DNA from: Candidatus Vecturithrix granuli
GTDB lineage: Bacteria; Moduliflexota; Moduliflexia; Moduliflexales; Moduliflexaceae
Assembly: GCA_000739535.1 (NCBI GenBank)
Contig: DF820463.1
Location: forward strand, 763,899-827,898
DNA length: 64,000 nucleotides
Direction of reading: 5' to 3'
A model generated the notes under the pieces. The model saw only the letters and a program-made list of their open reading frames with translations. It searched no databases and was not told the DNA's origin. The translations under genes were made by a program, and so were the position numbers. Positions 42,792-52,028 of this stretch are shown here, one piece after another; within the stretch, counting starts at the first letter, position 1; every line of letters begins with the position of its first letter.

Positions 42792-45482
42792 ATGAAAAAT
42801 TTTTTCTCTATCACATTGTATATCCTGTTATTCCTCTTGTTAAGTATGATCAGCGGAATTGGCATCTATCAACATACGCAGCAAAAACAAGCTCGTTATT
42901 TTTTTAAGGAAGCTGAAGTGTTACAGGTTGCCTATCATGCCATTTTGAATACCTATGCCCAAACCGCACGCACGGTATCTGACGAAATCAGCCAACAAGC
43001 GGACATCATGGAGATGCTTCAAGAAGCTATGACAGCGGATGAGGCTCGACAAAATACACTGAGAAATACGCTATTTGTTAAATTATACCCAACATACAAC
43101 CGTTTACAAAAACAGAATATCCCTTTATTTCATTTTCAATTTCCCAATGGAATCAGTTTCCTGAAGATGCATAATCCGGAAAAATATGGGGAACCGCTTT
43201 TTAAAGAGAGGCCGTCAATCAAATTGACAAATTCTCTGCAAATTGCGACGCGAGGGTTTGAAATTGGAAGCGATGATGTGGGGTTTCGCTATGTTTTTCC
43301 CTTGTTTTTCAACCTCATCCATGTGGGAAGCCTCGAAATCGGCGTCTCCCTGAATGGCATCCGCGAACATCTTGAAGCCCTGTTTTTACGTGAAAATGTC
43401 TTCCTCTTGAAAAAAGAGATGTTAGGAGCGCAAAGTGTATCGTCAGACTATACGCCGAGCTTGATCAGTGCGGACTATGTGCGTGATGATCTCAATATTT
43501 GTGTTCATGAAGGGGAAGATACTTTAAGGAGCTTAGATCAACAGATCAGTGAACGGGCTGCCCAACATCTGGCCGTAGGAAAATCCTTTGTTATTCCTGC
43601 CCATATTCAGAAAAATGATTTTCTGGTGATCTTTATTCCGATTGAAGATGTCGAACGCAATCATGTTGGGTATGTCGTGAAATATGCCAGAGATTCCGTG
43701 GTTCGTCAATATACCCGGACCTTCTACTTGCAGTTAGGAGGGAGTACTGTCATCGTATTGTTACTGGTTTCTGCCGTATATGCGATCAACCGTAGTCGCG
43801 ATCTTATCGCTCATAGTCGGGATCAGCTTCAGCGGATCACCGATAGCATGATGGAAGGACTTTTTGTCTTAGATCGAAAGCAACAGATTACCTTTGTGAA
43901 TCCTGCGGCGGAAAAGATTATGAAATGTTCGCAAACAGAGCTGATAGGAAAGAATGTTCACGATTTTATTCATGATCAACTCTCCCAAAGCGAGCTGAAA
44001 GATTCACCGGAGAGAAGAGTGTATCAAGCGATTCATGCCGGACTCACGTATGCTTCTGACGAACATCATTTTCTGATAGGCGATCACACTCTCGTTTCCA
44101 TGGAAGTCAGTTGCGCCCCGATTTATGAACATGGACGCTTTCTGGGCACGGTGCTTGTCTTCCGTGATATTACCAGCCGGAAACAGGCGGAAGAACAATT
44201 GCAATTGATGAATCAGCAATTGCAAGAAGCCAGCCAGCATAAAAGCAGCTTTCTGGCGAGTATGAGTCATGAATTGCGCACCCCGCTGAATGCGATGATC
44301 GGGTACACGTCATTAACGTTACGCGCGCTCAAAGATACCTTGCCGCCGCGCCATTTGAAGAATCTGATCAAAGCAGAACATTCGTCACGTCTCTTGCTGC
44401 AATTGATTAATGATATTCTTGATTTTTCAAAAATCGAAGCCGGCAAAATGGAAACCTGTATTGAGTCGACGGTTTTAACCGAGGTATTTGAGGATGTTAT
44501 TGTGACGGCTGAAGGGCTGCTCCTGGATAAGCCGGTCGCATTGCAAAAATCTTTTCCAGAAACGCTTCCGGTCATCTACAGTGATTATACGAAACTCAAA
44601 CAAATCCTGAACAATCTGCTGAGTAATGCGATTAAATTTACTTCAGAAGGGCAGGTGATTCTGCGAGCAGAATATCGTCAGAATGAGCAGATTATTCGAA
44701 TCGAAGTTGAAGATACTGGCTGTGGAATTCCGCAGGACAAACTGGGCAGTATTTTTGAATCCTTCAAACAAGTGGATGGATCAATCAAGAAAAAATTCGG
44801 CGGAACCGGCTTAGGGTTAGCGATTAGTAAAAAACTGTGCCTGATGCTCGGGATTGAGATTGGCGTGGAAAGTGAACTCGACAAAGGCGCGCTGTTCTGG
44901 CTCAATGTTCCGATACATATTAAAGAAAAATCTTGTGAATCCCCCCAGAGCCTTGCGTTGCCGGAGGTTCTCATGGAATCTGAACAAACCTTGCCAATGG
45001 GTACAGATCACGCAAATTTGCCTGGATTTGAGCAGGTTGTTGAAGCGCAGATTCAACTGGCGCACGGCTCTGGCTTGCGCTCTCTGCTCATTATTGATGA
45101 TAATACGATCAATTTGCAAATGTTTGAAGAAATCTTTGAAAATGAAGGAATCTCAGTCTATACGGCTCAATCCGGCCAGGCGGGGATTGAACTCGCCCAA
45201 AAATACGTTCCCGATTCTATTTTGATGGATCTGGCAATGCCTGATCTCGATGGATTCGAAACCACAATGATCCTCAAACAACTGGAACATACCAGACATA
45301 TTCCTATTATCGCCTGTAGCGCTCTTGCAACGAAAGAAACCCGGGAAAGAGCTTTTCAGGTTGGTTGTAAGGGATACATTACGAAACCTGTCGAACCTGA
45401 CCGTTTAGTCGCTCAGGTGACTAAACTGATCGCTCTTGCTAAAACAGAAGGAGAAAAAAATGGCAAAAATCTTGGTTATTGA
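42792..45482 (+). CDS. Hybrid histidine kinase of the polyphosphate cluster
   Basis: 896 residues. Membrane helix 1 (about 5-26), a large periplasmic double-Cache-like sensor (about 27-310), helix 2 (about 317-337), PAS (about 355-465), coiled coil, HisKA with His493 in SMSHELRTPLN, HATPase with GGTGLGLAIS, and receiver with Asp813 in SILMDLAMP. The HATPase loop that carries repeats in the two other kinases is ordinary here (VILRAEYRQNEQIIRIEVEDTG). The 3' end overlaps the single-domain receiver at 45460 by 23 bases. The signal is unknown; location next to ppk1 and pstS suggests a link to phosphate or energy status (inference). Confidence 0.92.
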   Translation: MKNFFSITLYILLFLLLSMISGIGIYQHTQQKQARYFFKEAEVLQVAYHAILNTYAQTARTVSDEISQQADIMEMLQEAMTADEARQNTLRNTLFVKLYPTYNRLQKQNIPLFHFQFPNGISFLKMHNPEKYGEPLFKERPSIKLTNSLQIATRGFEIGSDDVGFRYVFPLFFNLIHVGSLEIGVSLNGIREHLEALFLRENVFLLKKEMLGAQSVSSDYTPSLISADYVRDDLNICVHEGEDTLRSLDQQISERAAQHLAVGKSFVIPAHIQKNDFLVIFIPIEDVERNHVGYVVKYARDSVVRQYTRTFYLQLGGSTVIVLLLVSAVYAINRSRDLIAHSRDQLQRITDSMMEGLFVLDRKQQITFVNPAAEKIMKCSQTELIGKNVHDFIHDQLSQSELKDSPERRVYQAIHAGLTYASDEHHFLIGDHTLVSMEVSCAPIYEHGRFLGTVLVFRDITSRKQAEEQLQLMNQQLQEASQHKSSFLASMSHELRTPLNAMIGYTSLTLRALKDTLPPRHLKNLIKAEHSSRLLLQLINDILDFSKIEAGKMETCIESTVLTEVFEDVIVTAEGLLLDKPVALQKSFPETLPVIYSDYTKLKQILNNLLSNAIKFTSEGQVILRAEYRQNEQIIRIEVEDTGCGIPQDKLGSIFESFKQVDGSIKKKFGGTGLGLAISKKLCLMLGIEIGVESELDKGALFWLNVPIHIKEKSCESPQSLALPEVLMESEQTLPMGTDHANLPGFEQVVEAQIQLAHGSGLRSLLIIDDNTINLQMFEEIFENEGISVYTAQSGQAGIELAQKYVPDSILMDLAMPDLDGFETTMILKQLEHTRHIPIIACSALATKETRERAFQVGCKGYITKPVEPDRLVAQVTKLIALAKTEGEKNGKNLGY

Positions 45483-45819
45483 CGATGCAGAAGATACACG
45501 TGATTTGGTCGAGCAAGTGTTAGGAGATGAGCATGAGGTCATTACATTGTCAAGCTGGGTGAATGTATCGCACTATATCTACCATCATGATCTTGATCTA
45601 ATTCTGGTTGATGTGAACATGCCCTGCTTATCAGGCGATACGCTGACAGAAATTTTGCTGAAAAAAGTCCAGAGCCGCCCATTAAATATTGTCCTGTTTT
45701 CCGGGATGGATGAAAGCGAACTGAAACGGAAAGCTCAGGCGGTGAACGCCAGAGGGTATCTGCCAAAAACCTTTGACGCTGATCTCTTGCGTTTACGTGT
45801 GCAGCATTTTCTCAAATAA
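45460..45819 (+). CDS. Single-domain response regulator (CheY-like)
   Basis: 119 residues, receiver only: KILVIDDAEDT acidic pocket, Asp in LILVDVNMP, Thr/Ser in NIVLFSGMD and Lys in YLPKTF. Start ATG 45460, with AGAAGGAG upstream, is preferred over the longer frame. It overlaps the kinase end and is clearly co-translated. With no output domain it probably acts by protein contact or as a phosphate sink. Confidence 0.9.
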   Translation: MAKILVIDDAEDTRDLVEQVLGDEHEVITLSSWVNVSHYIYHHDLDLILVDVNMPCLSGDTLTEILLKKVQSRPLNIVLFSGMDESELKRKAQAVNARGYLPKTFDADLLRLRVQHFLK

Positions 45820-45935
45820 GCACAGGTTGAATTGCAAGTCTCATGGATAATATTGCATTAACAGAATTTTCCGAATGCAGCTATAGAGCAGATCGAATCA
45901 TGACTCTGTTGCTGCAAGGAAGTTCCTAAAAAATT

Positions 45936-45967
45936 GTTCCCAGGAAAAGAATTCTTTTCCTGAGAAC
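45936..45967. repeat. Palindrome just upstream of pstS
   Basis: The palindrome GTTC-CC-AGGAAAAGAATTCTTTTCCT-GA-GAAC is centred on GAATTC, with 12-bp inner and 4-bp outer pairing. It ends 6 bases before the AAGGAG of pstS. Confidence 0.8.
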
Positions 45968-45987
45968 GATAAAAAGGAGAAAAAATC

Positions 45988-47040
45988 ATGAAATGTTTTC
46001 AACAGAAATTATTCACAGGAATCGTGTTACTTTTTATCATAGGAATAGGATGCCAGACTTTTGCTGAGCCAATCACCATTACTGGAGTGGGAGCCTCGTT
46101 TCCGTTTCCTGTCTATTCGCAATGGGCGCATACCTATTATGCTCTGACCGAAATGAAACTGGACTATCAGTCAATAGGGTCAGGCGGCGGCATTGCCCAG
46201 ATTAAAGCTAAAACCGTTGATTTCGGGGCCTCCGATGTCCCTTTGCAACCCGCAGAACTGGATGAATTCGGATTGATTCAATTTCCGATGGTCATGGGCG
46301 GCGTCGTGGCAGTCGTCAATATCCAAGGAATTAAACCAGGCGATTTGAGGCTCAATCACAATGTCCTGGCTGATATTTTTTTGGGCAAGATTACGACCTG
46401 GAAGGATCCGAATATTGTTGCCTTGAATCCAGGTCTGACGCTTCCGGAGCAAGAAATTACCGTGCTTCATAGGGCAGACGGTTCTGGAACCACCTGGATT
46501 TTTACCAATTATCTGGATAAAGTCTCAGCAGAATGGCATGAAAAGGTGGGAACAGCCAATACGGTGAAGTGGCCGGTTGGGGTGGCCGGGAAGGGCAATG
46601 AAGGGATTTCTCAATATGTAAAAAAAATCAATGGAGCCATCGGCTATGTTGAGTTTGCCTATGCGCTTCAAAATAACATGGCGTATGTCTTGTTGGAAAA
46701 TCAAGCCGGCAAATTTGTCGCTCCCACAATTGAAACCTTTCAAGCCGCTGCGTCAAATGCAGACTGGGGTCATGCGCCCGGATTTTACATGGTGTTAACC
46801 GACCAGCCTGGCGATGAGAGTTGGCCTATCACGGGCGCATCTTTCATTCTCCTGTATAAAGAACAAAAGGATTTAACAAAAGCCCGGACCCTGCTGAAGT
46901 TTTTCGATTGGTGCTATCATGATGGCACCGAACTCGCAAAAAAGCTTCATTACGTTCCGATGCCTGAAAATGTTGTGACTCAGGTGCAAACGTTGTGGAA
47001 AAACACCGTTCATGTGAATGGTAAACCTGTATGGAAGTAA
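45988..47040 (+). CDS. pstS: Phosphate-binding protein PstS
   Basis: 350 residues with a signal peptide (MKCFQQKLFTGIVLLFII, cleavage near TFA-EPITI) and phosphate-site motifs: GVGASFPFPVYSQW, SIGSGGGIAQI, FGASDVPL and HRADGSGTTWIFTNYL. It captures periplasmic phosphate for the PstCAB importer. No pstC, pstA, pstB or phoU follows, so either the transporter is elsewhere or this copy acts as a sensor partner of the preceding kinase (inference). AAGGAG precedes the start. Confidence 0.93.
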   Translation: MKCFQQKLFTGIVLLFIIGIGCQTFAEPITITGVGASFPFPVYSQWAHTYYALTEMKLDYQSIGSGGGIAQIKAKTVDFGASDVPLQPAELDEFGLIQFPMVMGGVVAVVNIQGIKPGDLRLNHNVLADIFLGKITTWKDPNIVALNPGLTLPEQEITVLHRADGSGTTWIFTNYLDKVSAEWHEKVGTANTVKWPVGVAGKGNEGISQYVKKINGAIGYVEFAYALQNNMAYVLLENQAGKFVAPTIETFQAAASNADWGHAPGFYMVLTDQPGDESWPITGASFILLYKEQKDLTKARTLLKFFDWCYHDGTELAKKLHYVPMPENVVTQVQTLWKNTVHVNGKPVWK

Positions 47041-47396
47041 TCCTCTGCAATTTCCTGCGCCAATTCTGATTGTTGTCGCGGTCAGGAAAAAGTGCAATGT
47101 TCCGAAGAGAGGCTTGCGAGAGATTTGACGCTTGAAAATATCGGATAGTATTGATGGCGCGTTTCCTTGCTCACCAATATGCTTGACAGATTTTCTATGA
47201 TGAGAGAAATTGATTTTTTAGCAAGACCTGTATTGTGCCCCAAGCCTCATTTGAGGTGGTCAAGTTAGATCAGAATTATCCAGACAAGAGAGCCATTGCG
47301 CAAGAACTGGATCGGTAATCGTCTGTACTGAGCAGAGTCAAAGAGTACAGTTCAATTTATGAAAAACGATCGCTACTGAATACGGGAGATACGTTG
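47041..47396. other. 356-bp intergenic region between pstS and the CHAD gene
   Basis: No coding frame is supported here. Small hairpins are present at about 47254 (CCTCATTTGAGG) and 47333-47350 (CTGTACT / AGTACAG). A TTGACA hexamer at about 47183 could belong to a promoter, but no good -10 was found. Confidence 0.4.
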
Positions 47397-48284
47397 ATGT
47401 TCCAGAAATGTTTAGGCGTGTATTACGCCGCTCGCTGTAAAAATATTCAGAAACATTTTGAAATGGCAGTAACCTATTTCGATGTCAACGCAATTCATGA
47501 TCTGCGGGTGGAAATTAAACGGTTGCGCTCCTTTTTCCAATTGATTGAGTGGATCACGCCAGCCTTTCCCGCAAAACCCTATATGCGCCAGATGAGAAAA
47601 CTCTTCAAATCAGCCGCAGAGTTACGGGATATTCATGTGCAGCAACAATTAACCAGAGCATGGAGCCAATCACTCGGCGTGTTTCTGAGTGAATATTATA
47701 ACATCTTGAAACAGAAAGAACTCTCGGCGCGCAAACGATTTGCAGCCTTTGCCAGCCAATGTGATCTGCACAAAGAGTTTGTCAAAAATGAAAAACGGGT
47801 AAGCCAGGCATTCGACCCGTTAAGTAAAGAGACGGCATCAACAAAAATTCAAGAACGTATAGAACATCTTTTGCGCCAAATTCTCGAATATGGCGAAAAT
47901 GGGCATCAAGAGAACAACTTGCATAAGGTCAGAATTTTGACCAAAGAAACCCGTTATATTGCGGAAATTGCGAACAAATGTTTTCCTGAACTGGGGTATG
48001 GGAATCTCTTGATCCAGCAACTGAAGGGTATCCACCAAACCCTTGGGCACTGGCATGATATTCAGGTAGCGTTTGAGCACTTAGAAAATTTTGAGGCTGA
48101 GTACGGTCAACCTGACGCCGCGCCTCCGTTTACCACGCAAGAAGTTTATGCACGTCTCAGCGCTCTGCTTGAGGAACAGCAAAAATCATTTCGCCAGGAC
48201 TTTGACAGACGTTGGGAAGAATTTATGACGTATATCAACGCCCACTCTATGATTTGTGTGAAGATTCTGAATACAAAAGCTTGA
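47397..48284 (+). CDS. CHAD domain protein (polyphosphate-binding helical domain)
   Basis: 295 residues, all-helical CHAD fold with its conserved basic residues: IHDLRVEIKRLRSFFQLI near the N-terminus, RDIHVQQ in the first half, then HKVRILTKETRYI and LGHWHDIQVA in the second. CHAD domains bind polyphosphate through these His, Arg and Lys residues. No CYTH domain is fused. ATG 47397 is preferred over the adjacent TTG 47394 because GGGAG lies 8 bases upstream. Position in the ppk2-ppk1-pstS neighbourhood supports a role in polyphosphate granules. Confidence 0.9.
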   Translation: MFQKCLGVYYAARCKNIQKHFEMAVTYFDVNAIHDLRVEIKRLRSFFQLIEWITPAFPAKPYMRQMRKLFKSAAELRDIHVQQQLTRAWSQSLGVFLSEYYNILKQKELSARKRFAAFASQCDLHKEFVKNEKRVSQAFDPLSKETASTKIQERIEHLLRQILEYGENGHQENNLHKVRILTKETRYIAEIANKCFPELGYGNLLIQQLKGIHQTLGHWHDIQVAFEHLENFEAEYGQPDAAPPFTTQEVYARLSALLEEQQKSFRQDFDRRWEEFMTYINAHSMICVKILNTKA

Positions 48285-48337
48285 CATGAATCTTTCCTCT
48301 TCGATACAGCGTCTTCTATAATCTAAGTTATCCAGAG

Positions 48338-48360
48338 CGCGCGAAAAACAATTTCGCGCG
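48338..48360. repeat. CGCGCGAAA hairpin before the radical SAM gene
   Basis: CGCGCGAAA and TTTCGCGCG pair perfectly around a 5-base loop. The hairpin ends shortly before GAGGAGGAG, the ribosome site of the gene at 48387. Confidence 0.75.
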
Positions 48361-48386
48361 GCATGAACAGAGGAGGAGATGTATTC

Positions 48387-49853
48387 ATGAAAGCCATGTT
48401 ATGTGTACCGCCAGGCGGATATTTTGCTGAACGTTGGAGCCAGGGGAATATGATGCCTTCGCTCGGGGTCCTGTATCTGGCCGCTGTGCTGGAACAGCAC
48501 GCAATTGATGTGGAAATTGTGCCCAGTCATGTATTAGGGTTGACCTGGCAGGATCTGGCGCGAAAATTTGAAACTGAGAAACCCGATGTAATCGGTATTA
48601 CCACAACAACGGAAAACCGCTTTTTGAGTTTTCAACTGGCCGATGTTGCGAAAAAAGCGTACCCTGAAGCCTTTGTGCTGTTGGGCGGGCCGCACTTCAC
48701 CGGCACAGCTTACGATACCTTAAGTCATCTTCCCTCAGTTGATGGGGTCGTAAGCGGCGAAGGCGAGTTGACGCTGTTAGAATTGGCACAGGCATTAAAA
48801 GCCAGGGACTCCTTGCGAAACGTTGATGGGTTAACGTTTCGAGAAAAAGGAGAGATTATTGCAAGCGCGCCCCGACAGCGTATTGTTGATCTCAACACCC
48901 TGCCCATGCCGGCGCGTCATCTGATTCCCTGGGAAAAGTACAACTTTCAGCTTGAAATTCCCGAAAAGGGGCTGGTTCCAGCCGCCAACCTCATGACCAG
49001 CCGCGGCTGTCCGTTTCATTGCACCTTTTGCGCCACACCTCAGAATTGGGGTCGTAAAGTACGCGGATTGTCTCCTGAAAACGTCCTCCGCGAAGTGGAA
49101 CACGTGATTGATCGTTACAATGCTAAAGCGATCTGGTTCTATGACGATACCTTTAATTACAATCCGGCGCGCACCGAACGGATTTGTGACATGATCATCG
49201 AACGCAAACTTGATATTAAGTGGTACTGTGAAGTCCGGGTGGATCTCATGACCAAAGAACTGACGGCGAAAATGGCGGAAGCCGGGATGTTTTATGCCGG
49301 GTTTGGCATTGAATCCGGAAATCATCGGGTAGCGCAGGAGATTGTCAAAAAAGTCGCTACTCTGGAACATGCGTATCGTTTTATCGATTGGGCCAATGAA
49401 TTCGGCGTGACGCCGAATCCGTTTTTTATTTTCAGTCACCCGACCGAAACCTGGGAAGAAGCCCAGGAGACAATAGATGTGATCGAGAAGATCAAAGATC
49501 GCTGCGATATCAGCGTAGCAATTACCCATATTTATCCGGGCACCGAGTTAGAAGAACGAGCCTATAAAGAAGGGAAACTGCCCCCAGATTTCAGTTGGAC
49601 AAACAAACACCCCCCCCGCGTAATCGTTTTGCCTGCTGCTCAGGGACATGCGCCATTATATGTAGATAAACTTTCCTGGAAGCAACTCTGTGAATTGATG
49701 TTTCGTTTTGCCGGAGTGAAGAAAAAGTATTCCTTGCTGCGCAAAATTCCGAGTGTGCTCAAGAACATCTCTTCCTTTGCAGATTTCCAACGTTACGCCA
49801 TCCTGTTTCTGGTGTTTATGAAATTCAAAATGAAGAACATGTTGAAGAGCTAA
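48387..49853 (+). CDS. B12-binding-domain radical SAM protein
   Basis: 488 residues. The N-terminal cobalamin-binding-like Rossmann domain (about 1-150: PSLGVLYLAAVLEQ, VLLGGPHFT, VVSGEGE) is followed by a radical SAM domain with the cluster motif CPFHCTFC (Cys208, Cys212, Cys215), then a C-terminal helical extension. The class includes methyltransferases and ring-forming enzymes; the substrate cannot be read from the sequence. Start ATG 48387 has a strong GGAGGAG 8 bases upstream; the in-frame start at 48363 precedes it. No carrier peptide or pathway partner is adjacent. Confidence 0.88.
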   Translation: MKAMLCVPPGGYFAERWSQGNMMPSLGVLYLAAVLEQHAIDVEIVPSHVLGLTWQDLARKFETEKPDVIGITTTTENRFLSFQLADVAKKAYPEAFVLLGGPHFTGTAYDTLSHLPSVDGVVSGEGELTLLELAQALKARDSLRNVDGLTFREKGEIIASAPRQRIVDLNTLPMPARHLIPWEKYNFQLEIPEKGLVPAANLMTSRGCPFHCTFCATPQNWGRKVRGLSPENVLREVEHVIDRYNAKAIWFYDDTFNYNPARTERICDMIIERKLDIKWYCEVRVDLMTKELTAKMAEAGMFYAGFGIESGNHRVAQEIVKKVATLEHAYRFIDWANEFGVTPNPFFIFSHPTETWEEAQETIDVIEKIKDRCDISVAITHIYPGTELEERAYKEGKLPPDFSWTNKHPPRVIVLPAAQGHAPLYVDKLSWKQLCELMFRFAGVKKKYSLLRKIPSVLKNISSFADFQRYAILFLVFMKFKMKNMLKS

Positions 49854-49871
49854 GTATTTTGGACATTTCAC

Positions 49872-49903
49872 AACCGGGTTTCTTAAAGAAACTCGGTTTT
49901 TTC
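49872..49903 (+). terminator. Terminator after the radical SAM gene
   Basis: AACCGGGTTTCTT and AAGAAACTCGGTT form a stem followed by a T-run. It is nearly the same sequence as the terminator at 61283-61316. Confidence 0.85.
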
Positions 49904-50014
49904 TGTTTAATTTCTCCATTAGAATCGGTGTGACAAGAAAAACCCTGACAGCTCAACTGTGGTCATATTGCGTGTATCAACCAAAACCTCTTCGATTGAT
50001 CCACCAATCAATGA

Positions 50015-50674
50015 TCACATTTCACAGGCGGCTTTGAGTTGCTGCACCATGGCTGCCGGATCAGCCGCCTGGAACACGGTAGAGCCTGCGACCAGGATTG
50101 TGGCGCCGGCCTGGACAATTTCGCGAATATTTTCCAGAGAAATGCCGCCATCCACCTCAATTTCAACATGGGGCAGGTGCAACTGGTCGAGCGTCTGGCG
50201 TAATTGTCGGATTTTTGGGAGAGAGAATGGGATAAATTGCTGTCCTCCAAAACCTGGATTGACAGACATAATCAGAATGAGATCCACATCGCCGAGAATG
50301 GAGTCTATCAAGCTCAAAGAAGTCGCGGGATTCAACGAAACTCCGGCTTTCATCCCATGTTTCTTAATCTCTTGGATCGTGCGATGCAGGTGATGACAGA
50401 CTTCAACGTGTACGGTCAGATAATTTGCGCCGCTCTGGGCAAATTGCTCAATAAACGCGTCAGGGTTGGTCATCATCAGGTGCACATCCAGAGGAAGTTT
50501 GGTGTATTTTTTGATGGCTTTGACAACTGGCGGACCAAGCGTCAAATTGGGGACAAAATGTCCATCCATCACATCAACGTGTAAGATGTCAGCGCCTCCA
50601 CACTCGACAACCTCGATGTCGTGTTTTAAGCAGGCAAAATCAGCAGAAAGAATTGAAGGGGCAATTTTTATCAT
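50015..50674 (-). CDS. rpe: Ribulose-phosphate 3-epimerase
   Basis: 219 residues from ATG 50674, TIM barrel. Family motifs: IAPSILSADFACL, HVDVMDGHFVPNLTLGP, DVHLMMTNP, MSVNPGFGGQQF and EVDGGISLENI, which hold the metal ligands His and Asp. It interconverts ribulose-5-P and xylulose-5-P in the pentose phosphate pathway. The longer frame to 50698 is rejected because it runs into a repeat. No good Shine-Dalgarno, because the repeat directly abuts the start. Confidence 0.95.
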   Translation of the reverse strand: MIKIAPSILSADFACLKHDIEVVECGGADILHVDVMDGHFVPNLTLGPPVVKAIKKYTKLPLDVHLMMTNPDAFIEQFAQSGANYLTVHVEVCHHLHRTIQEIKKHGMKAGVSLNPATSLSLIDSILGDVDLILIMSVNPGFGGQQFIPFSLPKIRQLRQTLDQLHLPHVEIEVDGGISLENIREIVQAGATILVAGSTVFQAADPAAMVQQLKAACEM

Positions 50675-50682
50675 AACATATA

Positions 50683-50745
50683 AGTCATCTTCAGTCATCA
50701 GTCGTCAGTATTCTGACTGATGACTGGTCACTGATGACTGAATTT
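50683..50745. repeat. Heptad-repeat palindrome upstream of rpe
   Basis: CAGTCAT / CAGTCGT / CAGTATT words face CTGACTG and ATGACTG words. It lies directly upstream of the rpe start and is of the same type as the in-gene repeat at 12780-12881. Confidence 0.75.
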
Positions 50746-50783
50746 TGGTAGTGGTGAAATGGTAAGTAATGAATGTCGGAACA

Positions 50784-50884
50784 GTGTCCGGGACACAGGA
50801 GTGCGATGAGGTCATCGCATCAGGGCAATGCCCTGACAGGCGCGGCATCAGAAATGCCGTTGCGACGACCGCGTCGCACTCCTG
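50784..50884. repeat. Cloverleaf-like palindromic element with CAGGAGTGC ends
   Basis: CAGGAGTGCGA (50796-50806) pairs with TCGCACTCCTG (50874-50884). Enclosed are GCGATGAGGTCATCGC (50803-50818), CAGGGCAATGCCCTG (50821-50835), GGCATCAGAAATGCC (50844-50858) and TGCGACG / CGTCGCA (50861-50878). GTGTCCGGGACAC (50784-50796) adjoins. It lies between rpe and the PASTA gene. Confidence 0.85.
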
Positions 50885-50958
50885 ATCACCCCCTGGCCAT
50901 GAGTTATCACTTCCCATTTCACCACTACCTGAATTTTATCATACGCACGCAGCATGAT

Positions 50959-51939
50959 TTATTGAGCACTCATGCGTTCCAGCATGTCAAGGGTTCCATC
51001 AACATACACCTCAACAACGGTTTCACCTACCACAGGAATCCGGACAACCAATTGCTGACCAGGAGGAATAATTTGACGATAGATCTCGCGTGTTCCTTGC
51101 GCATTTTTGACGACTACAGAAACTTGCCGATCAAATTGACCCGGAGGAACAGAATATTCCAATGTTTGATATTGAAGCGACGGACTCTGAACTCTTGCTG
51201 AGCGTCCACTTTGCCCCCCCTGGCTCACAACAAAGGTGACCATATTGTGTTCTTCAATCAGCGCTCCTGGTTTGGGAACCTGACTTAACACGGTATTCTG
51301 AGGCACTTGCGGGTATTGTTCGTGTTCGACTTTGCTCAGCACCAACCCCATGTTTTTAATCATTTCAACGGCATAACTGAGTTGCTGCTCGACCAAATCG
51401 GGCATGACCATAATTTTAGGATAGGTTCCGCGGCTGACCAGCAGATCAATTGAGTCGCCGACATTTGCTATAGAATTGGGAAGCGGCATCTGGGCAATAA
51501 CGGCATCGATCGGAATATCAGCAGAATGCGCGTACGCCACATTGCCAGTACGAAATTTTTGTTGCTGCAACAGTTGCCTGGCCTGTTGCCAGGGCTTTCC
51601 AACAACATTCGGAATCAAGGTTGATTCCGAACCTTTGCTCGTCACAATACGAACGGTCTGATTCTTTTTTACCAGGCTCCCGGGGGAAGGATCCTGGGAC
51701 AAAATATGATCAGCCGGGGTTTTTTCATCAAGCTGCTGCTCGATAAGCCTGAGTTTTAAATGTTGCTCGGTCAGCAAATCAGTAGCGTAATCTACAGATT
51801 TTCCGATCAGATCGGGCACTTCAACACGACTAGTTGCAAAAATATAATGGATCGTCGCGATTGCGCTAAATCCCGCCAATGCAATCAGAAAACAGAGAAA
51901 CAACAAGATTTTGACTACACCCAGGACAAAGGCTTTCAT
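50959..51939 (-). CDS. Membrane-anchored PASTA-domain protein
   Basis: 326 residues: an N-terminal membrane anchor (about 5-32, LGVVKILLFLCFLIALAG) then three PASTA domains outside the membrane: VEVPDLIGKSVDYATDLL, TLIPNVVGKPWQQARQLL and IMVMPDLVEQQLSYAVEMI. A C-terminal beta-rich region follows. PASTA domains bind peptidoglycan fragments or beta-lactams in PrkC/PknB kinases and PBPs. Here no kinase or transpeptidase domain is attached, so it is a stand-alone wall-binding protein. The same-strand neighbours are a DUF502 protein and rpoA. Confidence 0.88.
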   Translation of the reverse strand: MKAFVLGVVKILLFLCFLIALAGFSAIATIHYIFATSRVEVPDLIGKSVDYATDLLTEQHLKLRLIEQQLDEKTPADHILSQDPSPGSLVKKNQTVRIVTSKGSESTLIPNVVGKPWQQARQLLQQQKFRTGNVAYAHSADIPIDAVIAQMPLPNSIANVGDSIDLLVSRGTYPKIMVMPDLVEQQLSYAVEMIKNMGLVLSKVEHEQYPQVPQNTVLSQVPKPGALIEEHNMVTFVVSQGGQSGRSARVQSPSLQYQTLEYSVPPGQFDRQVSVVVKNAQGTREIYRQIIPPGQQLVVRIPVVGETVVEVYVDGTLDMLERMSAQ

Positions 51940-52028
51940 TCGATATTTATCCTTTTCAGTTTCTACTCACGCATACTTTTGAGGCTTCCTGATATCATAT
52001 CCTAATCATACGCGACAAGTTCACCTTA

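Noticed and set aside
48281-48322. TTGACA and TATAAT as a promoter for the radical SAM gene
   Set aside because: The spacer is 30 bases, far from the 16-18 required; the hexamers cannot act as a pair.
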